A stretch of DNA of 5,258 nucleotides from Ruminococcaceae bacterium UBA7135 (GTDB lineage Bacteria > Bacillota > Clostridia > Oscillospirales > Ruminococcaceae), in assembly GCA_002492075.1 (NCBI GenBank), contig DKXD01000210.1, forward strand, positions 1 to 5,258, written 5' to 3'. A program made the position numbers and the translations under genes. Within the stretch, counting starts at the first letter, position 1; the number at the start of each line of letters is the position of its first letter. This document shows, piece after piece, positions 5,219-5,258 of the stretch. A model generated the notes under the pieces. That model did no database searches. It worked only from the letters and a program-made list of their open reading frames with translations, and had not been told where the DNA came from.

Positions 5219-5258
5219 ATGTAAGAATTAGCAAGAGGTATTATGCTTGGTCTTTCGG
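5219..5258 (+). CDS. atpE: ATP synthase subunit c start, with in-frame TAA at codon 2 (partial)
   Basis: By position after atpB, this should be subunit c, the ion-carrying ring protein of F0. Reading from the ATG at 5219 gives M-stop-E-L-A-R-G-I-M-L-G-L-S, then the window ends. The residues after the stop look like the opening of a clostridial subunit c, so the frame appears right and codon 2 (TAA, 5222-5224) stands where a sense codon such as AAA, GAA or CAA would be one base away. No upstream start in this frame can bypass it. The next in-frame ATG, at 5243, would remove eight residues from the N-terminus and has a weaker, closer binding site. Possible readings are a base error, a real nonsense mutation, or a start-stop mini-ORF with re-initiation at 5243. 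The ion-binding residues lie beyond the window. Subunit c identity rests mostly on operon order. Confidence 0.65.

Noticed and set aside
5222..5224. TAA read as a sense codon (altered genetic code or recoding)
   Set aside because: TAA ends atpB and the 2820-3683 gene at the expected places, and no recoding signal is evident, so the codon is best taken as a true stop or an error.
4211..5234. Two long reverse-strand open frames (4211-4906 and 4554-5234) across atpI and atpB
   Set aside because: They lie opposite firm F0 genes, lack sensible ribosome binding sites, and their translations show no family features; they mirror the codon bias of the real genes.

Overview
The window looks like a chromosomal piece of a Gram-positive Firmicute, probably a gut-type clostridium of the Oscillospiraceae/Ruminococcus kind. 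The reasons are AT-rich spacers against coding sequence of roughly even GC, frequent ATA isoleucine codons, strong GGAGG-type ribosome binding sites, tight one-way gene packing, and the protein families present (a membrane-anchored NodB deacetylase, a bactofilin with a long disordered N-terminus, and an F-type ATP synthase operon beginning with two small accessory genes). The taxon is inference. All six complete genes lie on the + strand, and TAA, TAG and TGA all serve as ordinary stops.

Layout. Bases 1-269 hold no gene: there is a factor-independent terminator for something upstream (60-82), an AT-rich stretch with a 9-base direct repeat spaced 21 bp apart, and a good sigma-A-type promoter (187-215). 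Genes follow in order: a membrane-anchored polysaccharide deacetylase with a stalk of four 29-residue repeats (270-1589); a bactofilin behind about 200 disordered residues (1671-2777); an unrecognised single-pass membrane protein (2820-3683); an AtpZ-like protein (3683-3988); an AtpI-like protein (3995-4411); ATP synthase subunit a (4416-5135); and the first bases of subunit c (from 5219), cut by the window end.

How they fit together. The first three genes look like a cell-envelope set: an extracytoplasmic sugar deacetylase, a cytoskeletal polymer that may organise wall enzymes at the membrane, and a membrane protein with an outside domain. The next four start the F0 part of the ATP synthase. 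No terminator or convincing promoter is visible between 270 and 5258, and the third gene's stop overlaps the atpZ start by one base, so the envelope genes may be co-transcribed with the ATP synthase.

The most surprising region is the atpB-atpE junction. Three small perfect-stem hairpins lie in 76 bases. They are followed by an A/T-rich stretch, a strong ribosome binding site and an ATG whose very next codon is TAA, in frame with what otherwise reads as the subunit c N-terminus. This is a sequence error, a damaging mutation, or a start-stop mini-ORF ahead of the real start at 5243; the window alone cannot decide. No mobile element, CRISPR array, tRNA or rRNA was seen.
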